Positions 25,894-33,713 of a stretch of DNA of 64,000 nt are shown piece after piece. The position numbers were made by a program, and so were the translations under genes. The notes beneath the pieces are model-generated. The model made no database searches and was not told where the DNA came from. It saw nothing but the letters and a program-made list of their open reading frames with translations. Numbering within the stretch: position 1 is the first letter of the stretch; the number at the start of each line of letters is the position of its first letter. The DNA comes from Mycetocola_A sp015752285 (GTDB lineage: Bacteria > Actinomycetota > Actinomycetes > Actinomycetales > Microbacteriaceae). The stretch spans positions 186,001 through 250,000 of the forward strand of contig NZ_JADOUY010000004.1 in the NCBI RefSeq assembly GCF_015752285.1. Direction: 5' to 3'.

Positions 25894-26771
25894 CCGCTCG
25901 GATCCTCGACGGGAAAGCCGTCGCATCCGTCATCAAATCCGAGCTGAAGGAGCGCGTCACCGCTCTCCGCGAACGGGGCGTCGTGCCCGGGCTCGGCACC
26001 GTGCTCGTCGGTTCGGATCCTGGCTCGCAGTGGTATGTCGCAGGCAAGCACCGTGACTGCGCTGAGGTCGGGATCGAGTCGATCCGTCGCGATCTGCCCG
26101 AGTCGATCACGCAAGAGGAACTCGAGGTCGTGCTCGACGAGCTCAATGCCGACCCGGCCTGCACCGGATACATCGTGCAGCTGCCCCTGCCTGCACACAT
26201 CGACACCGATGCGATCCTCGAGCGGGTCGACCCGGAGAAGGATGCAGACGGACTGCACCCGACCAACCTCGGGCGGCTCGTTCTCAATGTGAACCGGCCG
26301 ATCCACACGCCACTGCCGTGCACGCCCCGTGGGGCGATCGAACTGATGCAGCGGCACGGCATCGAGCTCGCAGGCAAGCACGTTGTGGTCGTCGGCCGTG
26401 GGGTCACCGTCGGCCGGGCGATCGGTCCGCTGCTCACCCGCCGCGAGTTCAACGCGACAGTGACGCTCACCCACACCGGGACCGTCGGCCTCGACGACCT
26501 GCTGCGCACTGCCGATGTCATCGTCGCCGCAGCCGGTGTGCCCGGAATCGTGACGGCGTCGGCCGTGAAGCCGGGAGCCGTCGTGCTCGATGTGGGTGTC
26601 AGCCGTGAGACAGATCCGGAGACCGGCAAGAGCCGCGTCGTCGGAGACGTCGACCCGGCCGTTACCGACGTCGCGGGGTGGATCTCACCCAACCCGGGCG
26701 GGATCGGTCCGATGACACGCGTGCAGTTGCTCACCAACGTGGTCGACACGGCGGAGCGTCAGAACCCGTAG
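25890..26771 (+). CDS. folD: Methylene-THF dehydrogenase / cyclohydrolase
   Basis: 293 aa bifunctional enzyme interconverting 5,10-methylene-THF, methenyl-THF and 10-formyl-THF. The signature stretches are visible: GSDPGSQWYVAGKHRDCAEVG with the catalytic Lys, PLPAHIDTDAILERVDPEKD, TPRGAIELM and VVGRGVTVGRAIGPLL for NADP binding. ATGA-type overlap with glyA, so the ZTP riboswitch controls both. Confidence 0.96.
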   Translation: MTARILDGKAVASVIKSELKERVTALRERGVVPGLGTVLVGSDPGSQWYVAGKHRDCAEVGIESIRRDLPESITQEELEVVLDELNADPACTGYIVQLPLPAHIDTDAILERVDPEKDADGLHPTNLGRLVLNVNRPIHTPLPCTPRGAIELMQRHGIELAGKHVVVVGRGVTVGRAIGPLLTRREFNATVTLTHTGTVGLDDLLRTADVIVAAAGVPGIVTASAVKPGAVVLDVGVSRETDPETGKSRVVGDVDPAVTDVAGWISPNPGGIGPMTRVQLLTNVVDTAERQNP

Positions 26772-26779
26772 TCCGTGGA

Positions 26780-26834
26780 GAGAGCGCAGTTGTGGCTCGA
26801 AAACCTTATGTTTTCGAGCCACTACTGCGTTCTC
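26780..26834. repeat. Near-perfect 25-bp inverted repeat between folD and ybaK
   Basis: Arms 26780-26804 and 26810-26834 pair over 25 positions with one G-T and one T-T mismatch around a 5-nt CTTAT loop. No T-run follows, and the AT-rich loop side is unlike nearby coding DNA. It may act as a folD terminator or be a palindromic repeat element. Confidence 0.85.
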
Positions 26835-26874
26835 GACGGGTACAGGGCGGCGACCGGGTCAGTAGGATTTCGCC

Positions 26875-27360
26875 ATGACCGACAACCGGCCCAGCCATCC
26901 CACCGTCGAACGTGTGCTCGCCGAACTTCGGGCGGGCGGAATCGGCGGCGATGTGCGTTGGTTCGATGATGCGACGCCGACGGCCGTCCACGCCGCTGAA
27001 GCGCTCGGTGTCGAGGTCGGAGCCATCGCCAACTCACTCGTCTTCACGCTCGACGGCGAGCCGGTCCTCGTTCTCACCTCAGGCGCCCACCGCGTCGACA
27101 CGCTCTGGCTGGGTGAACAGCTCGGCGGGCGACTCAAGCGAGCGGATGCCGCCACGGTCCGGTCGGCGACGGGGCAGGTGATCGGTGGGGTGGCCCCGAT
27201 CGGTCACCCGGCTCCTGTGCGCACCTTCGTCGACACGGCGCTCGCCGACTACCCGGAAGTCTGGGCCGCTGCCGGGCATCCGCACACGGTATTCCCGACC
27301 ACGTTCGAGCAGCTCGTCCGGCTCACTGGAGGGACCGCGACCGCAGTCGAGCCCGGCTGA
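26875..27360 (+). CDS. YbaK/EbsC-family aminoacyl-tRNA deacylase
   Basis: 161 aa, single YbaK domain: TAVHAAEALGVEVGAIANSLVF, LVLTSGAHRVD and the catalytic-Lys-like region KRADAATVRSATGQVIGGVAPIGHP. These proteins hydrolyse mischarged tRNA, usually Cys-tRNA(Pro), to keep translation accurate. A TAGGAT hexamer at 26863-26868 ends 6 nt before the ATG and no ribosome site is seen, so the mRNA is probably leaderless. Convergent with galK. Confidence 0.88.
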   Translation: MTDNRPSHPTVERVLAELRAGGIGGDVRWFDDATPTAVHAAEALGVEVGAIANSLVFTLDGEPVLVLTSGAHRVDTLWLGEQLGGRLKRADAATVRSATGQVIGGVAPIGHPAPVRTFVDTALADYPEVWAAAGHPHTVFPTTFEQLVRLTGGTATAVEPG

Positions 27361-27447
27361 CCGCGCGAGGAGCGCTCGGGCTGTCAGTCGACACGCTCAC
27401 CGGCTGCCGGACTCCGGCCTGGGCACCTGGTGAGGGTGTGGGCGCGG

Positions 27448-28608
27448 CTAATCGAGGCGCGACGCGCCGTCCGCTGCTGTCACCGTGAAGAGTTCCGGTT
27501 CGCGGAAGCCCCGGGCGGCGAACGCCGCCGTGACCGCGTCTGCCACGACCGGAAGCTCGGAAGCACGCACGAGCGCGATAGCCGCCCCGCCGAAACCTCC
27601 GCCGGTCATCCTGGCGCCGACAGCACCGGCTGCGCCGGCGGCCTCGACGGCCACATCGAGTTCAGGCACCGAGATCTCGAAGTCGTCGCGCATCGACACG
27701 TGGGAAGCGGTGAGCAGGTCTCCGATGGCCTCAGGCCCCTCCAGGCGCAGGGTACGCACCGTATCGAGCACCCGCTGGTTCTCGGTGAGAATGTGCCGCA
27801 CGCGGCGGAACGTCTCCTCGTCGAGCACCTGGGCGGCGCGGTCGAGGTCGTCGACATCGAGGTCTCGCAGGGAGGACACACCCATTTCTCGTGCCCCGCG
27901 TTCGCACGACGCCCGACGGTCGGCATACCCACCGGTGGCGTGGGCGTGAGAGACACGGGTGTTGATGATGAGGAGCACCAGCCCTGCAGCGTCGAAGCCC
28001 AGCGGAATGACCTCGGCGTCAAGGCTGCGGCAATCGAGGAACACGGCGGCATCCGCACGGCCGAGCAGTGACGCAGACTGGTCCATGATTCCCGTGGGCG
28101 CCCCGACGGCCTTGTTCTCGGCGAGCTGCCCGACCCGGGCGAGGCGCTCGCGGTCGAATCCCAGGTCCCAGACCTCGGTGAGCGCGACGGAGACCGCGCA
28201 TTCGATCGCCGCCGATGACGACAGTCCTGCTCCGATGGGGACGTCCGAGTCGATGTGGGCGTCGAAACCGCGGGCGGCCGCGAGGTCGGCCCCGAACTCG
28301 CCGAGTGCCCAGACCACGCCGAGCGGGTAGGCGGACCAGCCCGAGAGCGCGGCCGGTGTCACATCGTCCAGACCGATCCGGACGATGTCGTCGGTGTACG
28401 CCGTCGTGATCTGGATCGTTCGGTCATCCCGCGGCGCGAGGGCGACGACGGTGGAACGGTCGATCGCGAACGGGAAGACGAAGCCGTCGTTGTAGTCGGT
28501 GTGCTCCCCGATGAGATTGACCCGGCCGGGTGCGCGCCAGACGCCGGAGGGCTCACGCGAGAACCGCTCGGTGAAACCGGCTCGCGCCCTGCTGCTCAAC
28601 TCGCTCAT
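27448..28608 (-). CDS. galK: Galactokinase
   Basis: GHMP kinase phosphorylating galactose at C1. 386 aa. Galactokinase signature GRVNLIGEHTDYNDGFVFP near residue 28, GHMP ATP motif PIGAGLSSSAAIE near 122, and the C-terminal MTGGGFGGAAIAL. ATG overlaps the galT stop by 4 nt. There is no galE in the window, so the Leloir pathway is completed elsewhere. Confidence 0.96.
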   Translation of the reverse strand: MSELSSRARAGFTERFSREPSGVWRAPGRVNLIGEHTDYNDGFVFPFAIDRSTVVALAPRDDRTIQITTAYTDDIVRIGLDDVTPAALSGWSAYPLGVVWALGEFGADLAAARGFDAHIDSDVPIGAGLSSSAAIECAVSVALTEVWDLGFDRERLARVGQLAENKAVGAPTGIMDQSASLLGRADAAVFLDCRSLDAEVIPLGFDAAGLVLLIINTRVSHAHATGGYADRRASCERGAREMGVSSLRDLDVDDLDRAAQVLDEETFRRVRHILTENQRVLDTVRTLRLEGPEAIGDLLTASHVSMRDDFEISVPELDVAVEAAGAAGAVGARMTGGGFGGAAIALVRASELPVVADAVTAAFAARGFREPELFTVTAADGASRLD

Positions 28609-29726
28609 ACGGGGTTCTCCTTCTCGGCGCGGGCGATCGCCTCGCGCACACGTTCTGCGGTCTGCTCCGGAGGGATGTCGCCGATCCAGGCGCCCATCGC
28701 CGCTTCGGAACCGGCCAGGTATTTCAGTTTGTCTGCTGCCCGACGGGGTGACGTGAGCTGCAACATCAGACGGATGTCGTCGCGCCCGACGGCGACGGGC
28801 GCCTGGTGCCAGGCGGCGATGTACGGCGTCTGGGTGTCGTAGAGCGCATCGACGCCGCGCAGGAGCCGCAGATACAGTACGGCGAGTTCGTCGCGCTCGT
28901 CGTCGGTGGTGCCGGCGAAGTCCGCGATGTGTCGGTGGGGGAGCATGTGCACCTCCACCGGCCAGCGCGCGGCGAACGGCACGAACGCCGTCCAGTGCTC
29001 GCCACGCAGGACGACACGATCCCCGGCCTGCTCACTGGCAAGGATGTCGGCGAACAGCGTCGGTCCGTAGGTGTCGACGGATGCCAGCAGCCGTTGTGTT
29101 CGCGGCGTGACAAAGGGGTAGGAGTAGATCTGACCGTGCGGATGCAGCAGCGTCACGCCGATCTCCACGCCGCGGTTCTCGAACGGGAAGACCTGCTGGA
29201 TGCCGGGAAGGACAGACAACGCGGCGGTGCGTGACGCCCAGGCTTCGATCACGGTACGGGCGCGGGATCGGCTGAGCGACCCGAACGACCCCTCGTGTTC
29301 GGGGCTGAAGCAGACGACTTCGCAGCGTCCGACCGATGTGCGCGTCCTGCCGATGCCGACCTCGGCGAGATCGTCGAGTCCGCCAGGGGCGTTGTCATCC
29401 TCGAGCAGGGGACCGAACGACGGCGAACGATTCTCGAAGACGGCGACGTCGTAGTTGCTCGGAACCTCAGACGGGTTGGTCGCGGTTTGCGGAGCGAGCG
29501 GGTCGAGGTGAGCTGGTGGCAGGAAGGCACGGCTCTGGCGAGCGGAAGCGATCGAGATCCACTCGCCTGTGAGGGGATCCTGCCGCATGGATGCTGTCAC
29601 CGGCCGGCCAGGCAGCTCGCGGCTGTCTGCCGATCGCTCAGGGCCGAGAGTGCTGTCGGCGTCGTCGAAGTAGATGATCTCGCGACCGTCGGCGAGGACA
29701 TCCGACTGTGAGGTGATGGCAGACAT
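28605..29726 (-). CDS. galT: Galactose-1-phosphate uridylyltransferase
   Basis: Exchanges UMP between UDP-glucose and galactose-1-phosphate. 373 aa. Active-site histidine motif LLHPHGQIYSYPFV near residue 215, N-terminal RQDPLTGEWISIASAR and C-terminal HIADFAGTTDDERDELAVLY. First gene of the galTK operon; transcribed from a strong promoter (TTGTCA, 17 nt, TACAAT) 38 nt upstream and divergent from deoR. Confidence 0.95.
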   Translation of the reverse strand: MSAITSQSDVLADGREIIYFDDADSTLGPERSADSRELPGRPVTASMRQDPLTGEWISIASARQSRAFLPPAHLDPLAPQTATNPSEVPSNYDVAVFENRSPSFGPLLEDDNAPGGLDDLAEVGIGRTRTSVGRCEVVCFSPEHEGSFGSLSRSRARTVIEAWASRTAALSVLPGIQQVFPFENRGVEIGVTLLHPHGQIYSYPFVTPRTQRLLASVDTYGPTLFADILASEQAGDRVVLRGEHWTAFVPFAARWPVEVHMLPHRHIADFAGTTDDERDELAVLYLRLLRGVDALYDTQTPYIAAWHQAPVAVGRDDIRLMLQLTSPRRAADKLKYLAGSEAAMGAWIGDIPPEQTAERVREAIARAEKENPV

Positions 29727-29770
29727 CGTGGAGGAGCCTTCCGAGCGAGGGGCTTTCGAATACGTAAATG

Positions 29771-29821
29771 ATTGTAGGCATGTGTTGAGCCATTGACAAG
29801 CAAACGAAAGTAAATGAAGAT
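29771..29821. promoter_or_regulatory. Overlapping divergent promoters of galT and deoR
   Basis: Minus strand: -35 TTGTCA (29799-29794), 17-nt spacer, -10 TACAAT (29776-29771). Plus strand: -35 TTGACA (29793-29798), 17-nt spacer, -10 GAAGAT (29816-29821). The two -35 boxes share five bases. The TTTCGTTT-like stretch and repeated CATTTAC blocks around them are plausible DeoR operators. Confidence 0.75.
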
Positions 29822-29827
29822 ATGGCC

Positions 29828-30640
29828 ATGCCGTCCCTCAAGCAGTCCGCCGACCTCGGCGAAGCGGTCCCCGCGCTGGTCCGCCGCGAGCGAATGGCGG
29901 AACTCATTGCCGGGCGTGGCTTCGTCCGCGTTGCGGAGCTGGCCGAGGCATTTTCGGTCAGTGAGGTGACGGTGCGCACCGACCTGGCCGCCCTCGACGA
30001 GGGTGACGGCATCCGTCGGGTACACGGAGGGGCGGTCCCGCGGGGTGCCCGCGCCCGGGAGACGAGTGTCGAGGAGTCGCTCGAGGCATCCGCTTCGGCC
30101 AAGCAGGCCATCGGCCGACTGGCCGCTTCGCTCGTCAGCTCCGGTCAGAGCATCCTGCTCGACGTGGGCTCGACGACACTCGCCGTCGCTCAGGCTCTGA
30201 AGGCGCGCACCGATCTCGAGGACGTCGTCGTGATCACGAACGGCCTGCACATCGCGCTCGAGCTCGAATCGGAGATCCCACGCTTCACCGTGATCGTGAC
30301 CGGTGGGGCGCTGCGACCGCTCCAGCACTCACTCGTGCACCCGCTCGCCCGGACCGTTCTCGACCAGGTCCACGCCGACATCGCCATCCTCGGCTGCAAC
30401 GGCGTCGATGTCGACGGTGGCGTCACGAACATCAACCTGCCGGAGGCCGACGTGAAACAGCTCATGGTCGCGGCGGCCGAGCGGATCGTCGTCGTCGCGG
30501 ATGCCTCGAAACTCGGCCAGGTCAGCCTCGGGGCGGTGGCGCGGCTCGATCAGGTCGACCTGCTCGTCACGAGTGGTGGCGCAGATCACACCCTGATCGC
30601 CGAACTGGCCGCTGCCGGCGTCGAGATCCTCACAGCCTGA
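29828..30640 (+). CDS. DeoR-family transcriptional repressor of the gal genes
   Basis: 270 aa. N-terminal DeoR helix-turn-helix (RRERMAELIAGRGFVRVAELAEAFSVSEVTVRTDLAALDE in two segments, residues about 20-60), followed by RRVHGGAVPRG and a sugar-phosphate-binding effector domain with SGQSILLDVGSTTLAVAQ. The effector is probably a galactose-pathway phosphate, given divergent galTK and downstream galM. ATG at 29828 is chosen because it lies 6 nt after the -10 element; an ATG two codons upstream lies within that promoter spacing. Confidence 0.9.
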   Translation: MPSLKQSADLGEAVPALVRRERMAELIAGRGFVRVAELAEAFSVSEVTVRTDLAALDEGDGIRRVHGGAVPRGARARETSVEESLEASASAKQAIGRLAASLVSSGQSILLDVGSTTLAVAQALKARTDLEDVVVITNGLHIALELESEIPRFTVIVTGGALRPLQHSLVHPLARTVLDQVHADIAILGCNGVDVDGGVTNINLPEADVKQLMVAAAERIVVVADASKLGQVSLGAVARLDQVDLLVTSGGADHTLIAELAAAGVEILTA

Positions 30641-30688
30641 CCGGCCTCGACTACGCTCGACACATCCACCGCCCAGAGGAGAATCCCC

Positions 30689-31621
30689 ATGAACGCTGTC
30701 ACCGGTGAGCAGTTCGACCTCAGCCTGGAGACGTCGTCAGGCGGCATCGTCGAGGCCACGATCACACAGGTGGCCGCTGGCATCCGTCGGCTGAGCGTTC
30801 ACGGAATCGACATCGTGCCGCCATATGAGGCCGGCGTGCAGCGCCCCCTCGGCAGTGGGATGGTTCTCGTTCCGTGGCCGAATCGCATCCGTGACGGTCG
30901 GTGGATGCTCGACGGCGCTGAGCAGCAGCTTGCTCTCACTGAACCCAGGAAGAACAACGCCAGCCATGGGCTGCTTCGCTTCAGTCCGTATTCGGTCGCT
31001 GCCCGCACCCCGTCGACGCTGAGGCTCGATGCGCGGGTGTTCCCGCAGTCCGGATATCCGTTCCTGCTCGACACGATGGTCACCTACCGGCTCGTCGACG
31101 CCGGCATCGAGGTCACGCACACTCTCACAAACCAGTCGGATGCCGCGGCACCGGTCGCGATCGGAGCTCATCCGTTCTTCACCGTCGGCGACGTCGAGCC
31201 TGACGACCTCACGGTCACCGTTCACGTCTCCTCCCGCATCGAGGTCGACGAGCGCTCGCTGCCGACCGGTCAGGAAACGCCCGTCGACGGGACATCGTCC
31301 GACCTGCGCGGAGGCGTGCGCCTCGGCGACCTCGAGATCGACGCGGGCTTCAGCGGCGCTGAGTTCACCGACGGCATCTCCGAACATTGGATTTCAGCGC
31401 CGGACGGCCGCACCGTGACCGTCTGGGGCGACGAGAACTTCGCGTACTGGCAGGTGTTCACCACCGAGTTGTACCCCGGGCAGTCGAAGGCCGTCGCGAT
31501 CGAGCCGATGACGGCTCCCGCCGACGCCTTCAACTCCGGCCAGGGACTGAAGTGGCTCGCCCCGGGCGAAACCTGGGAAGCCAGCTGGGGTGTGCGCGCC
31601 GACGGTTTCGCGCCGGTCTAG
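30689..31621 (+). CDS. galM: Aldose 1-epimerase (galactose mutarotase) family
   Basis: 310 aa. Catalytic His in GAHPFFTVGD near residue 167 and Glu in VAIEPMTAPADAFNSG near 275; N-terminal sugar-binding NRIRDGRWMLDG and NASHGLLR. Equilibrates alpha and beta anomers, here most likely of galactose before GalK. AGAGGAG precedes the ATG. 48 nt after deoR, probably co-transcribed. Its TAG stop shares the sequence CTAG with the stop of the convergent FBP gene. Confidence 0.9.
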   Translation: MNAVTGEQFDLSLETSSGGIVEATITQVAAGIRRLSVHGIDIVPPYEAGVQRPLGSGMVLVPWPNRIRDGRWMLDGAEQQLALTEPRKNNASHGLLRFSPYSVAARTPSTLRLDARVFPQSGYPFLLDTMVTYRLVDAGIEVTHTLTNQSDAAAPVAIGAHPFFTVGDVEPDDLTVTVHVSSRIEVDERSLPTGQETPVDGTSSDLRGGVRLGDLEIDAGFSGAEFTDGISEHWISAPDGRTVTVWGDENFAYWQVFTTELYPGQSKAVAIEPMTAPADAFNSGQGLKWLAPGETWEASWGVRADGFAPV

Positions 31622-32127
31622 GGAATCTCGACGGCGTCCGGTCCCACACCGACGTCGTCCACGAACCGGCTGACCCGCTCCTGCAGACCGACGATCTGTT
31701 TCTCCCGCGCGGCCTTCACGTCGAAACCGAGGTAGGCGACTGCGGGGAGTTTGCGGGCGTTGATCGAGCAGCCGAAGTCAGCGCACACGAGCGTTCCGAT
31801 CGTGTTGCCTTTGCGGCCGGCAGCGCCGGCTCGTTTGACGCCGTAGAAGACAACGTCATCGGCGAGGGTGATGTCCTGGCACCAGGAGCAGAGCACGCGT
31901 GCGCGGGGCAGGGCTTCGGCCTGCTGCAGGAGGATGCTGACGAGAACGCCGCCGCGGCGAAGCGTGACGTACGCGCGCCGCGGCATTTTGCGGTCGCGCC
32001 AGCCGAAGAAGTCGAGGCGGTCCCAGGTGATCGCGTCGAAGTCGAGGGGCAGGGTCATGTCGCTGACCTCCTTGCGGGAGGCATTGATGAACGATGAACG
32101 GATGTCTTTTTCGGTCAGGGAAAGCAT
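31618..32127 (-). CDS. FBP (FusB-like, EF-G-binding) domain protein
   Basis: 169 aa. The C-terminal treble-clef zinc finger of the FBP/FusB family is visible: CSWCQ near residue 81 and VCADFGCS near 114 give four Cys ligands. N-terminal half is the helical bundle typical of the family. FusB-type proteins bind EF-G and free stalled ribosomes, giving fusidic acid tolerance; chromosomal actinobacterial homologues are little studied. The ATG at 32127 has GGAGA about 8 nt upstream, and that ribosome site lies in a 220-nt leader that can refold. Confidence 0.85.
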   Translation of the reverse strand: MLSLTEKDIRSSFINASRKEVSDMTLPLDFDAITWDRLDFFGWRDRKMPRRAYVTLRRGGVLVSILLQQAEALPRARVLCSWCQDITLADDVVFYGVKRAGAAGRKGNTIGTLVCADFGCSINARKLPAVAYLGFDVKAAREKQIVGLQERVSRFVDDVGVGPDAVEIP

Positions 32128-32359
32128 GTGAGAGGTCTCCAGGCAGTCGGCTCGATGAGCCGGTTTCGATCCGGGCGGGGTGCGCCAGGCAGAGGGATCG
32201 CACAGGGGTCTGACCTCTGGTCAGGCAGCGATGCGCGAGTCTCACTGGAAGGTGAGACGGGTCGGCGAGGCGGAACTACCTCGTGCCGGCGAAGACAACG
32301 CCGGCAACCTCCTGACGCCCCGAGGGCGAATCCTGGTGGGACTGCATGGTCCAAGCCTA
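32128..32359 (-). promoter_or_regulatory. Structured leader of the FBP gene with its promoter
   Basis: On the minus strand a TAGGCT hexamer (32359-32354, overlapping the methyltransferase stop) is followed 6 nt later by a small leaderless ORF. Hairpins follow: arms 32239-32245/32252-32258, and CTGACC 32210-32215 with GGTCAG 32219-32224, then GGCTC/GAGCC near 32149-32162. AGAGGTC at 32218-32212 is complementary to GACCTCT at 32137-32131, which overlaps the FBP ribosome site, so two exclusive folds are possible. Confidence 0.5.
32276..32347 (-). CDS. Possible 23-aa leader peptide of the FBP gene
   Basis: ATG at 32347, 23 codons, TAG at 32276. It begins MQSHQDSPSGRQEVAG. The ATG lies exactly 6 nt after TAGGCT, the same leaderless geometry seen for nine other genes here. 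It precedes the refolding leader. Translation attenuation by a leader peptide is known for staphylococcal fusB, so the arrangement is plausible, but nothing proves it is translated. Confidence 0.4.
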   Translation of the reverse strand: MQSHQDSPSGRQEVAGVVFAGTR

Positions 32360-33538
32360 TAGTGCAGTCGTGGTGTGCTGAGCGTTCCCGAGCCGCCAGA
32401 GAGACGTGACCTCTGCCGCCCTCGCGGCATGCAGGGGATCCCGACTGTCTGTCGACCTGGCGTGGGTCGGTCGGGTGTCCATCCGTCCGAGAACCGTGAG
32501 TCCGGCGTCGTCGATGGCGTCGAGGAGGTCGCCGCGGGAGCGCAGGCCGAGCCGTTCGGCGATGTCTGAGATGACCAGCCAGCCCTCTCCGGTCGGGGTC
32601 AGATGAGCGCTGAGCCCGGCAAGGTAGCCGGCGAGCATCCGTCCGTCCTCGTCGTAGACGGCGTAGTCGGTCGCCACCTTCGGCGTCGCAGGAATCCACG
32701 GCGGGTTGCAGACGACGATGTCTGCCCGGCCGTCGGGGAACAGGTCGGTTTCACGAACGGTCACGGTGTCGGCGAACCCCAGGCTGGCGATGTTCTCGCG
32801 TGCGCAGGCGATCGCGCGCGAGTCCAGATCGGTGGCGACGATGGTGCGGATGCCGCGGCTCGCGAGAAGCACTGAGAGCACGCCGGTTCCGGTGCCGATG
32901 TCGAACGCGGTCGATGCGGCTGCCGGGAGGGGTGCTGTTGCCACGAGGTCGAGGTATTCGCCGCGCACAGGAGAGAAGACGCCGTAGTGCGGGTGGATGC
33001 GGTCACCGAGAGCGGGCACTTCGACTCCGGTCGAGCGCCATTCCTCTGCCCCGATCACGCCGAGCAGCTCACGCAGCGAGACGACGGATGCCTCGCAGGC
33101 CTCACCCCACGCATGAGCGGCGGCAGAGCGGATGTCGGGGGAGCGGCGCAGGGGAACGGTGCCGTCCGCGGCGATCGGAACGAGGAGCATCCCGAGGATC
33201 GTTGCGCGTCTCAGCGCGGTTTCGCGCGAGCGGACGAAGGCCGCGGTGATGTCGTCGTTCTTCGGGGCGCGGCTCTCTGGCAGCCGTCTGCCCATCGCAC
33301 TGAGCAGCTGCCTGGCATTGTGGAAGTCGTCGGTCCAGAGGATTGCGGTTCCGGCGGAAGCCAGCCGGAACGCGGTCGCCGCCGTCATCGAGTCGTCTCC
33401 GAGCACGACCCTGACCGGTGCAGGCCAGCCGCTCTCCGAGCGCCAGAGGGCGGATCGTGGCGAGCCGTTCTCGACCCAGTCGATGCGGGCGGGATCGACT
33501 GATCCGCTCGGTGTCTGGGTCTGAGTCCTCTCGGACAT
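32357..33538 (-). CDS. Class I SAM-dependent methyltransferase, HemK/RsmC-like
   Basis: 393 aa. N-terminal 190 residues are of unrecognised function, followed by a Rossmann methyltransferase: motif I FDIGTGTGVLSVLLAS near residue 216, ATDLDSRAIACARENI, and the N-methyltransferase motif VVCNPPWIPATP near 283. NPPW/NPPY motifs are used by enzymes that methylate exocyclic amines of nucleic acid bases or glutamine. The substrate here is probably RNA or protein but cannot be decided. ATG at 33538; divergent from the mutasome genes. Confidence 0.85.
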   Translation of the reverse strand: MSERTQTQTPSGSVDPARIDWVENGSPRSALWRSESGWPAPVRVVLGDDSMTAATAFRLASAGTAILWTDDFHNARQLLSAMGRRLPESRAPKNDDITAAFVRSRETALRRATILGMLLVPIAADGTVPLRRSPDIRSAAAHAWGEACEASVVSLRELLGVIGAEEWRSTGVEVPALGDRIHPHYGVFSPVRGEYLDLVATAPLPAAASTAFDIGTGTGVLSVLLASRGIRTIVATDLDSRAIACARENIASLGFADTVTVRETDLFPDGRADIVVCNPPWIPATPKVATDYAVYDEDGRMLAGYLAGLSAHLTPTGEGWLVISDIAERLGLRSRGDLLDAIDDAGLTVLGRMDTRPTHARSTDSRDPLHAARAAEVTSLWRLGNAQHTTTAL

Positions 33539-33678
33539 GGGTCTGCTTTCGGAGCATTTCTGACGGGTCGGGATGTGGTGTCCAGTATTCCATGGGGCGG
33601 GGCGGAGGGTGCTCGGGAGGGCAGGCGGGCGACCTGAGGCGGGTATCTCGAGCGACTCTCCCGGGCTGTTTCACCCGA

Positions 33679-33713
33679 TTGACTTAATCGAACATGTGTT
33701 CGATTATTAACGC
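33679..33713 (+). promoter_or_regulatory. LexA-controlled promoter of imuA'-imuB-dnaE2
   Basis: -35 TTGACT (33679-33684), 17-nt spacer, -10 GATTAT (33702-33707). A perfect 22-bp palindrome at 33685-33706 contains TCGAACATGTGTTCGA, an exact match to the actinobacterial/Gram-positive SOS box. It fills the spacer and part of the -10, so LexA would block polymerase. The start ATG follows the -10 by 6 nt. Confidence 0.95.
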
